A DNA stretch of 64,000 nt. It comes from Drechslerella dactyloides. Taxonomy: Eukaryota; Ascomycota; Orbiliomycetes; Orbiliales; Orbiliaceae. This document shows, one piece after another, positions 25,306 through 37,168 of this stretch (position 1 is its first letter; each line of letters starts with the position of its first letter). The position numbers and the translations under genes were made by a program. Under the pieces are notes generated by a model that saw only the letters and a program-made list of their open reading frames with translations, was not told where the DNA came from and made no database searches. Where the stretch lies: the NCBI GenBank assembly GCA_020064725.1, contig JAGTWJ010000003.1, forward strand, positions 1,240,001 through 1,304,000, in the 5' to 3' direction.

Positions 25306-26276
25306 GATGGTAGTAAATGTTCGTAAATGAGTGTGAATATGCGTGTATGTGCGCTGAGCGTCGTCAGGAGCTAGATGACTGTGTCTCGAACTGAAGAATA
25401 TCGCCAATGTCGGTGGCGCGATGGCTTGTTTAAAAATACATAAAACTGCGGTTAGCTAGATATCTCGAAAGAACATGAATTTAGTACAGCAAAGAGCATC
25501 CCTGTTGTCTATTCGGGAAACAACATAACGATATTCCATACACGGAGCTTGTGTTCGTAGAGGATCAAGCAAACTAGGCTATTAATTTCTAGTGACCCGG
25601 TACCGCCGCTATAATATTCGACTACAACAATCGACGATGAAACGAACATCCACGTATGAAACGGAGCCGAGTTAACAGCATATCATCACCTGGTTCGCCG
25701 GCATGGCAGGGAAGGATAAAACACCCTAATTAGACAGCGAACGGCGTCTTTTCGACGACGCGAAACAAGGATTTTGGCTGGCAAGCCTACAGGGCCGGTC
25801 ACGGAACTGTCAATGTTGTAATAATGAAACACCTTCGTTGGACGCCAGCTGTTGTACTGTACGTATACATGGCAAAGGTGGTGTTGGTCTCTTGTTGTAT
25901 TTTGGCCTTTATGCCTACAGGAGGCACTGACATGTTCGCAACATGACGTGGCTCACATATCTATATTGAGGAATAGACCACATATTCGAATAGGAAAGAA
26001 TTGTGCATTTAGGTATTTGAATATTTCGCAAAATGAGACTCTCGGCATATTGTATGTTACAGAAATTGTATCGTGTATCCGTATTAAACTAAATGGAGGT
26101 ATTAAGTCGGTACTTAATTAAGTGTCGACGCGGCCCCGGCCAGCCATTCAGACGCTTGAAGTACCAAGGCAAAGGAAATTGGGGAAAAGGTGTACCGAAG
26201 AGGTCTTCGGTCAATTAAAACTAAAGGATTAATTAATATATTGGGGACGCTCGGTTCGCTTGATTCAGTTGTAGCG
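25306..26276. other. Spacer between paralogues 1 and 2
   Basis: AT-rich spacer of about 1 kb. No gene, RNA gene or repeat with the flanking copies was recognised. Confidence 0.55.
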
Positions 26277-27843
26277 TCAGGTAAGAGCCGTAGGAAGGGG
26301 AGAGACAGTTGCACAGTCAATGATATCTTTGACATCGGAGGGGAGATCGGCACAAGGTTTAACACCGTCCGCAGATGGGAAGCCAAGATATGACCATGCA
26401 TCGTCGCAGACCTTGGGGTCTATCTCTGGCACGATAGGTTCAGGCGGCTTGTCGCTCTGTTTGAATCGCTCGCACTCATCCATCCGTTCGAGAGCGTCCG
26501 CATTCCCAGTCCTCGAAACCATATCACAGAGGCTCCAGTGATCGAACACGGCCTGCTCTCGTTGATATTGGCATAAACTCACAGGATATATCTGTTGCTG
26601 TTCGCATCGACATTGTTCTTGAAGGCCGACATTCTCAACCCAGTTTCCGATAGGGGAAACGCTAATGTCGGCGATGTGCGAGGATGTTCCAAAGTCCCAT
26701 TGGGCACACCCCCAAGCTGCTGGTGTGATAGTGGTGTTGGCGAATGGGAAGGATCGCGTTTCTGGGACTAAGAGGGTTTTGGCTGTGTCATGAGGGCAGT
26801 TGTAGGGTTCATCGATATAACCGAGGGGGGAATTAACCATAGCGCTGACGGGGTATATGAATTCGTTGCTGAGTGAGTGTAACGGATTGGTTAGTTGGTT
26901 AGAAATATTAGATCCAATGCCACTTCTGTGATCTATAGATCGTCTGGAAAGTGCAAATACGTGGAAATTTGCAATGTCAAAGAACAGTAAAGATGACCGA
27001 GCTCATGAGATGCTCGGAGCTGTGGTAGGAGATTGCATATACTAGAAATCGCTGGTTTTTGTACATACGATTTGCTATCATAAGGATCTATTTCAATTTG
27101 GCCGATTCCTTCTCTAAATATTGAACCATCGTCGCAGTCTGCAAGATACAGCATTCCAATAGCCTTGTATCCGTCCGTGGTAATATTTGAAGGAAAGTAC
27201 AGATTGCCGGGGCTGTTGTATTTCGCATAGATGCAGCGCCGGGTCAAGACGTTGCTGATAAACCCTTTCCACCATGTTCCCCCGATATAGGGATTTTCTT
27301 TTCCGACCTCAAATCTCGTGTATTGGGTCCCATTGAGGTGCCATCTTTGGCCGTCGGTATGATTTCTGCATTCTTCTATGACCGCGTATATATATTGATC
27401 TGCAGGCTTTGTCGGATCGTAGGGGTCGGCGTTGTCTTTGAGACAGTATCTTTTGTTGTCTTTTGTAAAGAAAACTGAGAATCCGGAGAGGGACAGCAGT
27501 CATGACGTTGACGGCGTTGATCGTTAGCTAGCTGAACTGCGTATGAGTATTTACGTCACTTGCAATGGGGTATGGCTGTTTCAAGGTACCGGATTCCGAA
27601 GTGCCAGCGATATAGTTGAAGCGACCTTGGTTGCTACCTACTTTGCACGTAGTCTAAACTGTATTGATACGACGAAATCTTATTGTTCTCCACGACCCGG
27701 GCCTTACCGTCTGCGTACGGTTTGACTGGTGCACTCTTGATATGTTCGATATCGACATCTCGGTTCGGAATGAGCTGCCCGCCGTTGACGACGTAGATGA
27801 TCCATAGCAGCAAGCAAATATGTATCGTATACGTAATCAACAT
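26277..27843 (-). CDS. Secreted-protein family, copy 2 (QxW-motif protein)
   Basis: Three exons (27843-27708, 27474-27069, 26868-26277) encode 377 residues. The signal peptide is MLITYTIHICLLLWIIYVVNG. Exon 2 has KRYCLKD, EECRN, GQRWHLNG (QxW), GTWWKGF, RRCIYAK, LYLADC and IDPYDSK. Exon 3 has EFIYPVSAM, YNCPHDT, LLVPETRSF, AAWGCAQWDF, a Cys-rich helix-like region (QCRCEQQQ..LCQYQRE) and PSADGVKPC near the end. The phase-1 donor at GACG/GTAAGG and the acceptor CTCAG/TT are the only pair that links the signal peptide to FFTKDNKRYC in frame. Copies 1 and 2 are the closest pair, sharing the VPETRS and WGC blocks and the C-terminal GV(R/K)PC. Function unknown; secretion inferred. Confidence 0.82.
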
Positions 27844-28765
27844 ACTACAAGATGAATGCGTTTCAAGAAGAAGTTATTGTAGGTGTATAGCTGCACATCA
27901 TTGTTGTATATATATTCCGGGCAAGCGTGGGCTTGGGAATCCGTATATATTTGTCTGGGCATCCGCGGTCAGATCAAATGTAAGAGATCTTGAGATTTGC
28001 TTGATATAAGAACTGAATACTGCCTGAATTTCTATGTTTGTCTAGACACTATAGGTCTCCTAATAGAAGCTTCAGTGCACAGTACTCAATTTTTATTACC
28101 TACAGCCGACGAGCTCGAGTGGAGCCGCCTATTGATGTGTAAATAGCTGCGACAGATTGAAACGTGTACGGATGCTGCACAGAGTCATTATCTAGTGTGG
28201 CACCCTACAGTGCCTACAGTGCCGGCACACTATGTAGACGGTGTATTGAGCATCGGCATATTAATTTGCAACGAGATAGCGCAAAGTAAGCTTGACCACT
28301 AAATCATGAATATTTAGCAAATTAACATTTAGCTACCAGCGCTGCTGCCAAATCAAGACTGCGCGCCTCAGTGTTTGTATAACGCACAGCCCGATATCGA
28401 TACCAGTGTTATAAGAGATATGGCTGTCGTAATGAATTGATATTTAGAACTGCTACTACAATACTGATCTCCACCAGCAATGTTAGCCAACACGCTTGCC
28501 CACATGATCTATATGCACAGATCAATGGGGATGGCGCAACTGAATAGGCGTACAAATACCGAATCCCGGCTGAGATATATATCTATATTGCATCGTAGTA
28601 GTCCTGCCATATTTAACAAAACGCAGCCACCGCCCGGGCGACCGTCTCTTCGAAATGAGCACAGATATGCTTATGTATACAATTTGCATTGAATATTTCT
28701 GTTATAGATACATTTTGAGTGTGTGCAGCTAATATCATAATGATCTCTGATAGCATGGCGTTGTG
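27844..28765. other. Spacer between paralogues 2 and 3
   Basis: AT-rich. It contains a short direct duplication (CCTACAGTG twice at about 28205-28222). No gene was recognised. Confidence 0.55.
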
Positions 28766-30446
28766 CTAGAGAAAGGTAGAAGACTGGAAAAAATTAAGAG
28801 ACCCGTATAGATTGCAGGCACTATATATCGGTTCTACCGGCTCTGGAGGGACATCTGGCACCTTATTCCGGTTTAAGCTGCCGCACGCGTCTCTCGACTT
28901 CACCAGGATCTCCAACCCAGAGTTCCAGAGTGGTCTACGCAACATCCAAACATTCTGGAGGTCTTGTGCGTCTTTACAGGCGCGTAGATCAAGCTCGTAC
29001 TTGCTCTTCTTGGCGGCTTCGTTAAACCTTCAATCAAATTCAGAACGCGCGCGGTCAATCCACGCTAGACGTGGTGACGGATCCATGATTGCACTATGGT
29101 CGGTATCACCAAAAGTGGGGAATGCGCAGCCGAAGAATGCAGGGAAATGGCGATCGCGAGACCCAGCCGCAGGTGCGAGGGGGATATCGATCAGGAAAGT
29201 TCTGGTATGGGTCCCATTGAGACAGGCATATTTCAAGTATGTATTGCCAGGGTTACCCGGTAGCATGGATTCGAGGGTGAAGTTTCGCCATGCTGAGAGT
29301 CCATCAACAGGGAAAAAGATCTCTTTGCTGAAGTCATATGAAGAACGTCAGTATGAATCTCTGTATGCTTGCGCAGAATACACATTCGTATATCGCTCTG
29401 ATGTCTGAACCCACTCAGCGAACGTCGCAGTGGTGATATACACCATTGCGGGGCTTTGATTAAACTGAGATGGGCCAGAAAGACGCAGTGTATGTATACA
29501 AAAAGCTTGCGCTACCTTTTCTCAGGCTATCGGGCAGCTTTTGGTTTCACGAGACAGCCCTACCGGCAGATATCATATATTTGAACTGAGGCAGAACGGC
29601 ATGACTTACCGGTCTTCAAAGGGGTCGATCTCGATCTGCCTGGGACCTCGGTCATAGCTACAATCTGTAAGGTAGATGCGCCCGTATGGAACGTAGTCGA
29701 CGTTGATCAGCCCATTTAGGCCGATTTCGCCAATTTGGTAGCGGCTCCCGGTTGTGTTGAACACTCTACCATAAACACAGCGCCGAGTCGCGCTATTTCG
29801 AATTGTACCAGTAAACCATGTCCTCTCATTACTAGGGAGTCGTGTTCTGTTACGATAGCGGGCGTGTTCTGTCCCATTGACAAACCAACGCTGCGCTAGA
29901 TTTGTTTCATTACATTTCAAGATGATGGCATCTTCGTCAGGAAGGTTGTATCTTGGGAGCTCGAGTCTTCGTTCTGTGAGGCAGTACCTTGTCCCGTTTC
30001 TGGCGAAGTAGACTAGTTGCGAGTGCAGTCGCGCAATGGTCAGCCAATATATCAAGGTATCATAATTGAGTTAATTTCGAAGGCAGAAAGATGTAAAAGA
30101 TACAAAGCTGTCATCCTCAATAAAGAAGAACCGAAGTCCGTATGTACCCTGTCAAGACGTGGTAATGTGTAACTGAAAAATGTTGGAAGAGATGGACAGA
30201 GGCACCTTGAGATATTTATTCATTTACGTGTGAACTGCCTTCGGTCCTGGGTATTTTCACTATCAACTTACTCATTACACCGTTTATCGAGAAGGTGTGA
30301 TTGTTGACGGGGTCGGAGTCAATGCCTGTTGCGCTAGGGCCGGTAAGGAACTTGGTTTGTAGCCTTTTGATATCGACGATTGCGTGGATACCAGTCAATG
30401 TACTGAGCCAAAAGAGAAGATAGAACATTGGTATCATAGCCAGCAT
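28766..30446 (-). pseudogene. Secreted-protein family, copy 3, interrupted by in-frame TGA
   Basis: Exons 30446-30272, 30012-29610 and 29327 onward follow the same plan (phases 1 and 2). A signal peptide (MLAMIPMFYLLFWLSTLTG) is present. Exon 2 keeps GTRYCLTE, KCNE, AQRWFVNG (QxW), RTWFTG, RRCVYG, IYLTDC and IDPFEDR. Exon 3 has EIFFPVDG, KYACLNGT and FFGCAFPTF. A TGA at 29032-29030, after RARSEFD, stops the frame at 291 residues. The same frame then stays open to 28766 and still matches the family (..PPEPVEPIYSAC aligned with copy 1 ..VPADPGSAKDIDYSNC). So the stop seems to have been gained recently. No splice pair that would remove it was found. A shortened secreted product cannot be ruled out. 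A hairpin repeat lies 27 nt upstream of the start codon. Confidence 0.75.
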
Positions 30447-30472
30447 GATGGTGCTATATTAGGATAAAGAAA

Positions 30473-30509
30473 GTCCCGCAATAATATAAGAGAGTTTGGT
30501 TTACGAGAC
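30473..30509. repeat. Partial hairpin repeat, copy 1
   Basis: The right arm TTTGGTTTACGAGAC matches the right arms at 34478-34492 and about 60346-60361. A shortened left arm GTCCCGCAA pairs with the outer 9 bases. It lies just upstream of the start codon of secreted paralogue 3. Confidence 0.6.
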
Positions 30510-31671
30510 AAATATCAGAGGATAAAATGTGTATAATAATGATCAATTGCTTGCGATCGTCTATCGCGGAATGGAGATAAATATCAAGTTTTCGAATTGA
30601 AATGCATTCAGCAGCAATTAAATATTGATGAACACCGTCGTCAGGGCCCCCAGGTGGCCACGTGGTCACCGTAGTTGAGCATGAGTCGCATGGCGACAGC
30701 ATGTTGCGTTTCGGCAGAGGCGTTTGGAACGTTTCAAGATATGTTGTATACTATATATACCAATGCACCTATCGGTACCTATTACTTAAAGCTCGGAGTG
30801 AAAAATAAATCAGCGAGATAAAAGCAGCTTTCTACTCGATTCGTGTTGGTGGGCTGTGATGAGCCCGCCTAGGCGCCTACGGGCTGCCTGCGTATGTTAT
30901 CTAAATTAATGGCCATATGGCCTTAGCTTGGACTTGAACTTTAATACTATAGGAAAGGTGAACATTCGAACTTCGCAAGGGCGCTCGATCCGTGTCGATA
31001 AATGAGACAAGCTAACGCGCACCTGACAAGCAATACTACAAATATTAACCGTAAAGCGTCTATATCTATATGTGTGTGCCGTGTATGTACAGGTATCTAT
31101 TTCCGTTTTTGTTATAGGCGGTGACGCACGCTGGCGCCCGATAGCTACATTATAATATTACCTGCGTGAAAGTTGCAACACCACTATTTTAATTTTCGAA
31201 AGTGGTTGATCAGCCGGCTTATTGTCAATTTGTCATATATACGCAGTATTTCAACTCGCAGATCTACTTGAATCACGATGTCTGCTACGATCTTGATATA
31301 TATTCTGCCTGAGAATACTCAGCTGCACTGCCTGACGCTGAAAGGTCAGTAGATCAGGGGTCAGGGCCGGAATGATTATAGCCTATGAACTACCATTGGC
31401 TCCAAGCTGACAGGATGCGTTGGCTGGAGCTCGTGCAACTTTCTATCGATGACGATCGAATATGACAAAGGTATACTGGAATCATGGCATGGTAAGTTAA
31501 CTTCTCGCTAGAGATTATCCTAAGTAATCGGTGCCTCTCAAAACGTGCTTCTGTTTCCATTGAGTCTAATGGATCCGAATCAAGTGCTTAAGCGGCAGCA
31601 ACAAGCTCCTGCCAGTAATAAGTATAGATAATTATCCGTATCTATATCTGCAACTTAGAGGCCTTTCTGAA
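30510..31671. other. Spacer between paralogue 3 and the NLR gene
   Basis: AT-rich. It includes the region where the repeat domain of a full-length NLR would be expected (downstream of 31672 on the minus strand). No ankyrin, WD or TPR-like frames were found there. Confidence 0.55.
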
Positions 31672-33588
31672 CTACTGTAAAGATATAAAGTAAACCCTAT
31701 CAGCCCCTTCATTAATTATATTCTCGATGTCTTTCTGGGTAAGCCTACTGCGTCGGGCAATTTCAGACAAACTGGAGATGCGGGTGTCGGTGTATGCAGT
31801 CGGCGGATCTTCGTCACTGGCACGAATCTCCAGCGACTGGCCTTTTGTGTTTCTGAAATTCTGTATTATTTGGGGGATGATTCTTGAAGTGGCGAAGAGA
31901 TTTACTCCAGATTGGGCCTGGAGTACGAAGAGCTCTGATAGAAGGGTATCCGGGCTGCCACCTAAGGATTGGCATCCATCCAGTACGTCAATAACGATAA
32001 AGACTCGTGAGTAAATGCGAAGTACATCTATAAGTGTTCCCAAGATTTCGGTCGTTGAAGGTCGCGTTTGCATTTCTTTGTATTTATCGTAGAGAAGCTT
32101 CACGTGATCCGGTATAGAAGATCGGCTTTGAGCAAGCTGCTTAAGGAGACTCCCGAGTATATCTTCCAGCTTCTGCTCATATTCTCGCCTGTAACCGCAG
32201 TAGATATGTGCGATGCCGACGGTGAGATCATTCTGGAATCTGCTCCGGAGATCATTGACTACAATCGATGTAAGGATTGTCTTCCCAGTCCCAGGACCAC
32301 CAGAACAGAACAACGTCCGCTTGCTTGTCTTCAGCCACGCCTGGTATTCTGGTGAACCCAGGAGCCATTCACCAGTTTCTGGTTGTCGCTTTTTGAGATA
32401 GACGCTTTGCGGGGAACCATAGTCTACTGGCGCAAGCCGGTCCAAGAATTTCCCAACGTCTTGCTTCTCTTGTCGGATCTGAATATCTCGAAGTTCGCGC
32501 TCTGGTCTTTCGGATATATAACTATATGCCATCATTAGCTACTTGCAAATCTACCGTCTTCTCTGACGTTGATACGTGTGTACATACCGCTTTACATAGC
32601 CTTCGTCAATGGGCATATGGGAAAAAAGCCCTCTGGCATAGGCAGCTGCTGCGGCTGCTGCATATCCGTGCCATCTATTGCTGGCATGTGAGTCGCAGTA
32701 GTCTGCGATCCCACGAATCACAAGACAAGGGAAGTCTGCCAAAGCACCAGCTGCGCCAACCTCGAAACACAACAATCCGTAGTGATTTGCGAGTTGGTCC
32801 CTTAGTAGAGCATCTTGAATTATCAGCTCCCCAGATGCGATCGTGCCTCTATGTACAATGACATCCGTCGCATCGTTGTCGCTATCGTCCTCCTCCTCAT
32901 CATTTGCCCTCCGGACCTGTTGTGACTGGTCACATCCACATCTATCGCAAGACACACGTGGGTCTAGGTGTAAGTAATCTGGTTTGTATAGATTGTCATG
33001 GTCTGCCCCTGGGTGCTTGTATCGTCGAAGCGCTTTCGTATTTGTGTTAATTCTCCCAAGATTTTCTTTTAATGGATCTTCTCTTGACCGAGCTCGCTTG
33101 ACTGCTAATTCCCGCGCAGCATTAAGGAGCACCGACGGCGGTGGTGGAAGAGCACCCGTCCGCTCAAATTGCCCAACTTTGGCTTTTCCGTGATCATATT
33201 GTACTACACCCGGATGCTCACCCGCAGGTGCGCTAACGACCACATCTCCAAGTCGCACCACTCCATTGTCAGTCGTTACGGGCACTCCGCCCCCAATGCC
33301 AACTAAGAGACCGTATCTGAGATTGGGGAATGTCATCCTCATCCGCGTGACAGCCGTAGCGGCGGGGTTATTGCCTGGTTGATAGAGCCCAACAAGAACG
33401 ACATTATGGCCATTGATACTCCCAAGATGATATACGTTGTGATCCGACGAAGGCTGCGAGAGGTGCTCATGTTCGTCATCAAGCATCTCCAGTGCGGCAA
33501 TTTGCTCTACCTCCAGTGAACATATCCAGCCCACGGTATATTCATCGCGAGTAAGCTTGATTCGGCATGTTTGCATGTTGAAAGTCAA
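31672..33588 (-). CDS. NLR-type protein: nucleoside-phosphorylase-like domain plus NACHT, C-terminally short
   Basis: Two exons (33588-32588, 32521-31672) joined across a 66-nt intron (donor GTATGT, branch CTAAT, acceptor ATATAG) encode 616 residues. Residues about 12-320 form a PNP/UDP-phosphorylase-like domain (YTVGWICSLEVEQIAA, LVGIGGGVP, VRLGDVVVS, CFEVGAAG, CLVIRGIADYCDSH, WHGYAAAAAAAYA). This is the common N-terminal sensor/effector domain of fungal NLRs. A NACHT NTPase follows with Walker A GGPGTGKT at about 408-415 and a Walker-B-like FIVIDVLDGCQ, where the usual acidic Glu after LD is Gly. NLRs act in heterokaryon incompatibility and non-self response. The protein ends about 120 residues after the Walker B region, with no ankyrin, WD40 or TPR repeats, so it is shortened or decaying. 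The start could also be the second Met, at 33576. Confidence 0.85.
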
Positions 33589-34822
33589 TTACTTGAGTAG
33601 GTATCTTTTTAACTTTGGTTTCTTCCTATTGTTAAGCCAAAATTTCATATATCGGATCCTAGATCCACTGAAGGTACATGGCGCTCTATAGAAAGAAGAT
33701 CTTGCGCAGGGGCAGGCGGGGTAGAAGCCCCTGGTATGCCATATCAAGCCGTCTGCGATATCAAACGTGTTTGACACGGCGCTTGAGACCGAAAACAAAT
33801 GGACAAACTTCAAGACGTGCAGCATACAGCGCATGTATGCTTTTTGTATGTGTACTTCTCGACGGCATAACTTTCTAGACGTATTAAACGATTCCCCGCC
33901 AGAGCTTAGAGATCAACTCTCTTTCAAAGAATAGTCCCACAAAACGACGAAAAACAGAAAAGAAGAGAGTAGAATGGTTTTGAAACCAATATCGATAGCC
34001 TGACGCCAGGGGGGATGTGGAGACAAATAGCTACCTACAGAGCAGGCTAATCCGCGAAACTAGAAAGATTTGGCTTACAACGCCAGGTAACCCCAAATAT
34101 AGATATGATACACACATATATTGGCGAGCTGAATGTTTAAATCTGGCCTAGAGTAGCCAATCTTTGCCTCGTGCACTAGACTCTTGTATTTCGGCTAGAG
34201 ATATTATATTGATACAGATCGCTATACACATACTAGTATGAGTTATATGCTCTTTTCCTAAATCTTCGTGTGTGCTATAGGATATACCTGAATTGTAAAT
34301 GGTAAATAAGCGCTAGCCTTCGTCAGACCTGTGATCAGCGCCGGCTGGTATGTTAGCTCGAGCTAAGCTTGTAAGGCGTCATATTTGCGAAACCTATCGG
34401 TCTACAAAAATACAACATGGACTTTATTTCGCCGTTGGCCATTGTCTCGCAAGCCAGAATGGCCCAAGGACTGGCAGTCTGGTTTACGAGACAACGTTGG
34501 CCACTATTTCTAGGTATACCCGCGAATATATCGAGATTGTGATTCTTCGACTCGCACTTATAAGATATTAGGAAATATAGACGAATAACTCACAAACCCG
34601 ACGCGTAGATATACGATACACACCTGGTGTCTCAACAAGATTATGACATCAAATTTCTCCATATAAATACATAAGCTACGTAAGTGAAGTACCCACGTGC
34701 AAATCTACGGGCAATGCCTCATCGATCGTGCGCAAGCACTGGAGAGTTCACCCCGATGCCACATGTACAACCACAAATAACTCCACCGGCCATGTACCGT
34801 CGCCCAAGTTAACTTTCAACAC
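33589..34822. other. Spacer between NLR and paralogue 4
   Basis: AT-rich with no supported gene. It contains the hairpin repeat at 34442-34494. Confidence 0.55.
34442..34494. repeat. Hairpin repeat, copy 2
   Basis: TTGTCTCGCAAGCCAGA and TCTGGTTTACGAGACAA form a 17-bp imperfect stem with two G-T wobbles around a 19-nt loop. The same stem with compensating outer bases recurs at 60309-60363. Confidence 0.75.
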
Positions 34823-36211
34823 CTATAATAATCCGCTCAGCTGCACTACCGGCCAATGCATATTGTTACATCCATATTGGATAACTTGTTCGTTATCGCG
34901 ACTGTTCCTTATCTCGTCGCACTTTTGGAAAAAGTCGTAGTGTTCAGCCAGTTCTTTCTGGTCCCTGGAATAATCCCAACGATTCGGGGGCAAAACCCCC
35001 CAGTCTCTCTTCGCGACACACGGTGCTACCGTCGTCTCGAACGTTGGCGTCGCGCTCGCTGTTAGCGACGGCTGGAGTTTGGCTTGCTCTGCCAACTTGT
35101 TAGCGACGGCCTGCAGCGGCGACGGGTTCATGCTTGCGAAGGCAGTTTCCAAGTCGGAGCGGTTGGTGCTACAGCAGCCCCAGGCGGCGACGTGGTAGGT
35201 ATCATTTTTGTGTTTGAGGAGGCGAGGGATAGCGATTGTCTGTGCAGAGTTTGGAGGGCAGCTGTAGATATAGTCCCAATAGTTTTGCTGATTGGAGTTG
35301 TATCTGGCGGGGTCCAAGACGAGCGGGGCTTTAGGGTAGATACGTTCGAGAGGTAAGCTAGCGACACGGACGCGGAATAGGAGATAACCGTTAGCGCGCT
35401 GGACTTATTTCCGTGCGTGTGTGTACGTGTATGTGATGTTTGCGGGCACCTACCCTTCGTCCGTCGAATTTAGCGGATCGAACCGAAATTGTAAAGCTTC
35501 CGGCTGTAGCTTTAGATCTTTCGTCCCGCAGTCCTGAGAACGCATCATACCTAACGCCAACATTCCATCGTCTTCCATGCTTCCTGGATCTCCAAACTTG
35601 GTAGCCTCCGCCACGAGGCACCGCTCCGTCTTGCTGTTTTTTAAGAAGCCCGAGTAAATGAGCGTGTTGAAGGCCACATGGCCCGCGTGGCGGCTTCCGC
35701 GGCCTCTTGTCCCCCAGCTCTGCGTAGGATCGCCGGGACGGCATTCCTCGAGCCTGACAATGTCGCCTTGCTGGTAGGCGTTGAGATTTGGGTCGGTAAT
35801 GCAATAGCGTTTGCCGAGACTGCTCACGCGGTCCGATATCATCAGGGAGACTATGAGTCGTAAGGATACGGCAAGTGGTACGTGCATATTAGAAGACACT
35901 CAATCGTGGATGTACGTATCGATGTACGTCATGTGAACTGAATAGGATTCATGGATTCATGGACCGAAACGAGTGAGATAAGACGTACTAGTGCCGTCTT
36001 TGGCTTCTTCGTCGGTCATATAAAAGGGTATGCCGTCGGTATTTGCGTCGCGGCGGAATATGGCATCGAAGGCCGGTGGGCCGACGACGGTTTTCAGCGC
36101 ATGTTTTGAGACTCGGATTAAGCTATCATAGCTGCTGTGTATCAAGCCGATGGAGCTTAGGAGGAAGAACGGCAGCAGGAGCAAGAGGATGAAGCTACTC
36201 AGGACGAGCAT
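34823..36211 (-). CDS. Secreted-protein family, copy 4 (most diverged)
   Basis: Three exons (36211-35989, 35850-35454, 35357-34823) encode 384 residues with the same phase 1 / phase 2 introns as copies 1-3 (donors GTACGT and GTAGGT). The signal peptide or anchor is MLVLSSFILLLLLPFFLLSS. Exon 2 keeps GKRYCITD, EECRPG, TQSWGT (QxW), TERCLVA, RSQDC and DPLN. Exon 3 has LERIYP, YIYSCPPNSAQT, IAIPRL and AAWGCCSTN. The C-terminal half diverges from copies 1-2 and loses the Cys-rich block, ending in MHWPVVQLSGLL. It is separated from the other copies by the NLR gene. Function unknown. Confidence 0.78.
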
Positions 36212-37168
36212 CGAGCTTGGGCCAAACCATTCGTAACACTCCGTAAGAAGGTCGAAGCAACCGCGAAACGTATGGAGCTGGCGGTGATCAAATTTGATTT
36301 CCCAGGTCAGTGGTTTAATGTTTGAAAGCTAAAAATACAATATGTGTAGGTTGATTGTACGCAATGAAGGGTCTGCTTGTCGGATACTGTAGCTGGATCC
36401 GGCTTGGCGGGGCGATAGTGGAACAGATATCTGACATACGGTCGAGACGGCGAGACGGCGAGAATATTATCGAAGTGTTTGTGGAATGGCCTCCGAGGCC
36501 GAGATTGTCAATGGAACCGCGAAAAGGAAAGATATTACGCTCGATGCTAAAGTCAAGACTAACGGTCCGCAGTCCGACGTTACCAATACGGTGGCTTGCT
36601 TTGCCAGCAACGTGAAATCTGCCTGGCTGTGCTTTCGTGTTGACGCTGTTGGATTTTGGCCACAGCCACTTTGGCGCAGCTGTGCCACAGCACGTTGATA
36701 TCCGTTTTTGAGTATCCACTTCAACTTCAAAACCCCACCGAAAGCGTTATCGAGTGTCCGTATGATCACGTTCATAGTGTATGCATCTCGATTGTAGTGT
36801 ACCCCTGTGAAGTTGAAGCACTCACCGTTGAATTACTTGTGCCGGCGCGGCCAACGTTGCGACATTGGCGCGCATAGCGCCCGCCAAAGTCGTCACGTGC
36901 CATCTATAAATTTCTGTCGACGCTGCGCAAAGCTAACCTTCGAACGAACCTTCCCTCGCCGTCCAATCCAATCCAATCCAATCGCCAACCAACCCCACGG
37001 CCACAGCACGTCCGGCCGCCGACGATGCCTCTCGCACGGTCACGGTGACACCGATAACCCGTCCACTCATTCACCCACGTACCGCCCACACACATACCAT
37101 CTCCACCCACCCACCGAGATACACACTACCGACACCGAAAGATCGCATCTACAGTCGCATCCGTCACC
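36212..37168. other. Intergenic between paralogue 4 and MRP10
   Basis: No supported gene. The right end holds a CCAAT array and a C/A-rich leader in front of MRP10. This is the boundary between the accessory block and core genes. Confidence 0.55.
36963..36982 (+). promoter_or_regulatory. Four tandem CCAAT boxes upstream of MRP10
   Basis: CCAAT is repeated four times without spacers, 187-206 bases before the MRP10 start codon. CCAAT is the binding site of the fungal HAP/CBC complex, which controls many mitochondrial genes. Regulation by HAP is inferred. Confidence 0.55.

Noticed and set aside
36307..36900. Several overlapping frames between secreted copy 4 and MRP10
   Set aside because: Frames on both strands shadow one another and show no family features.
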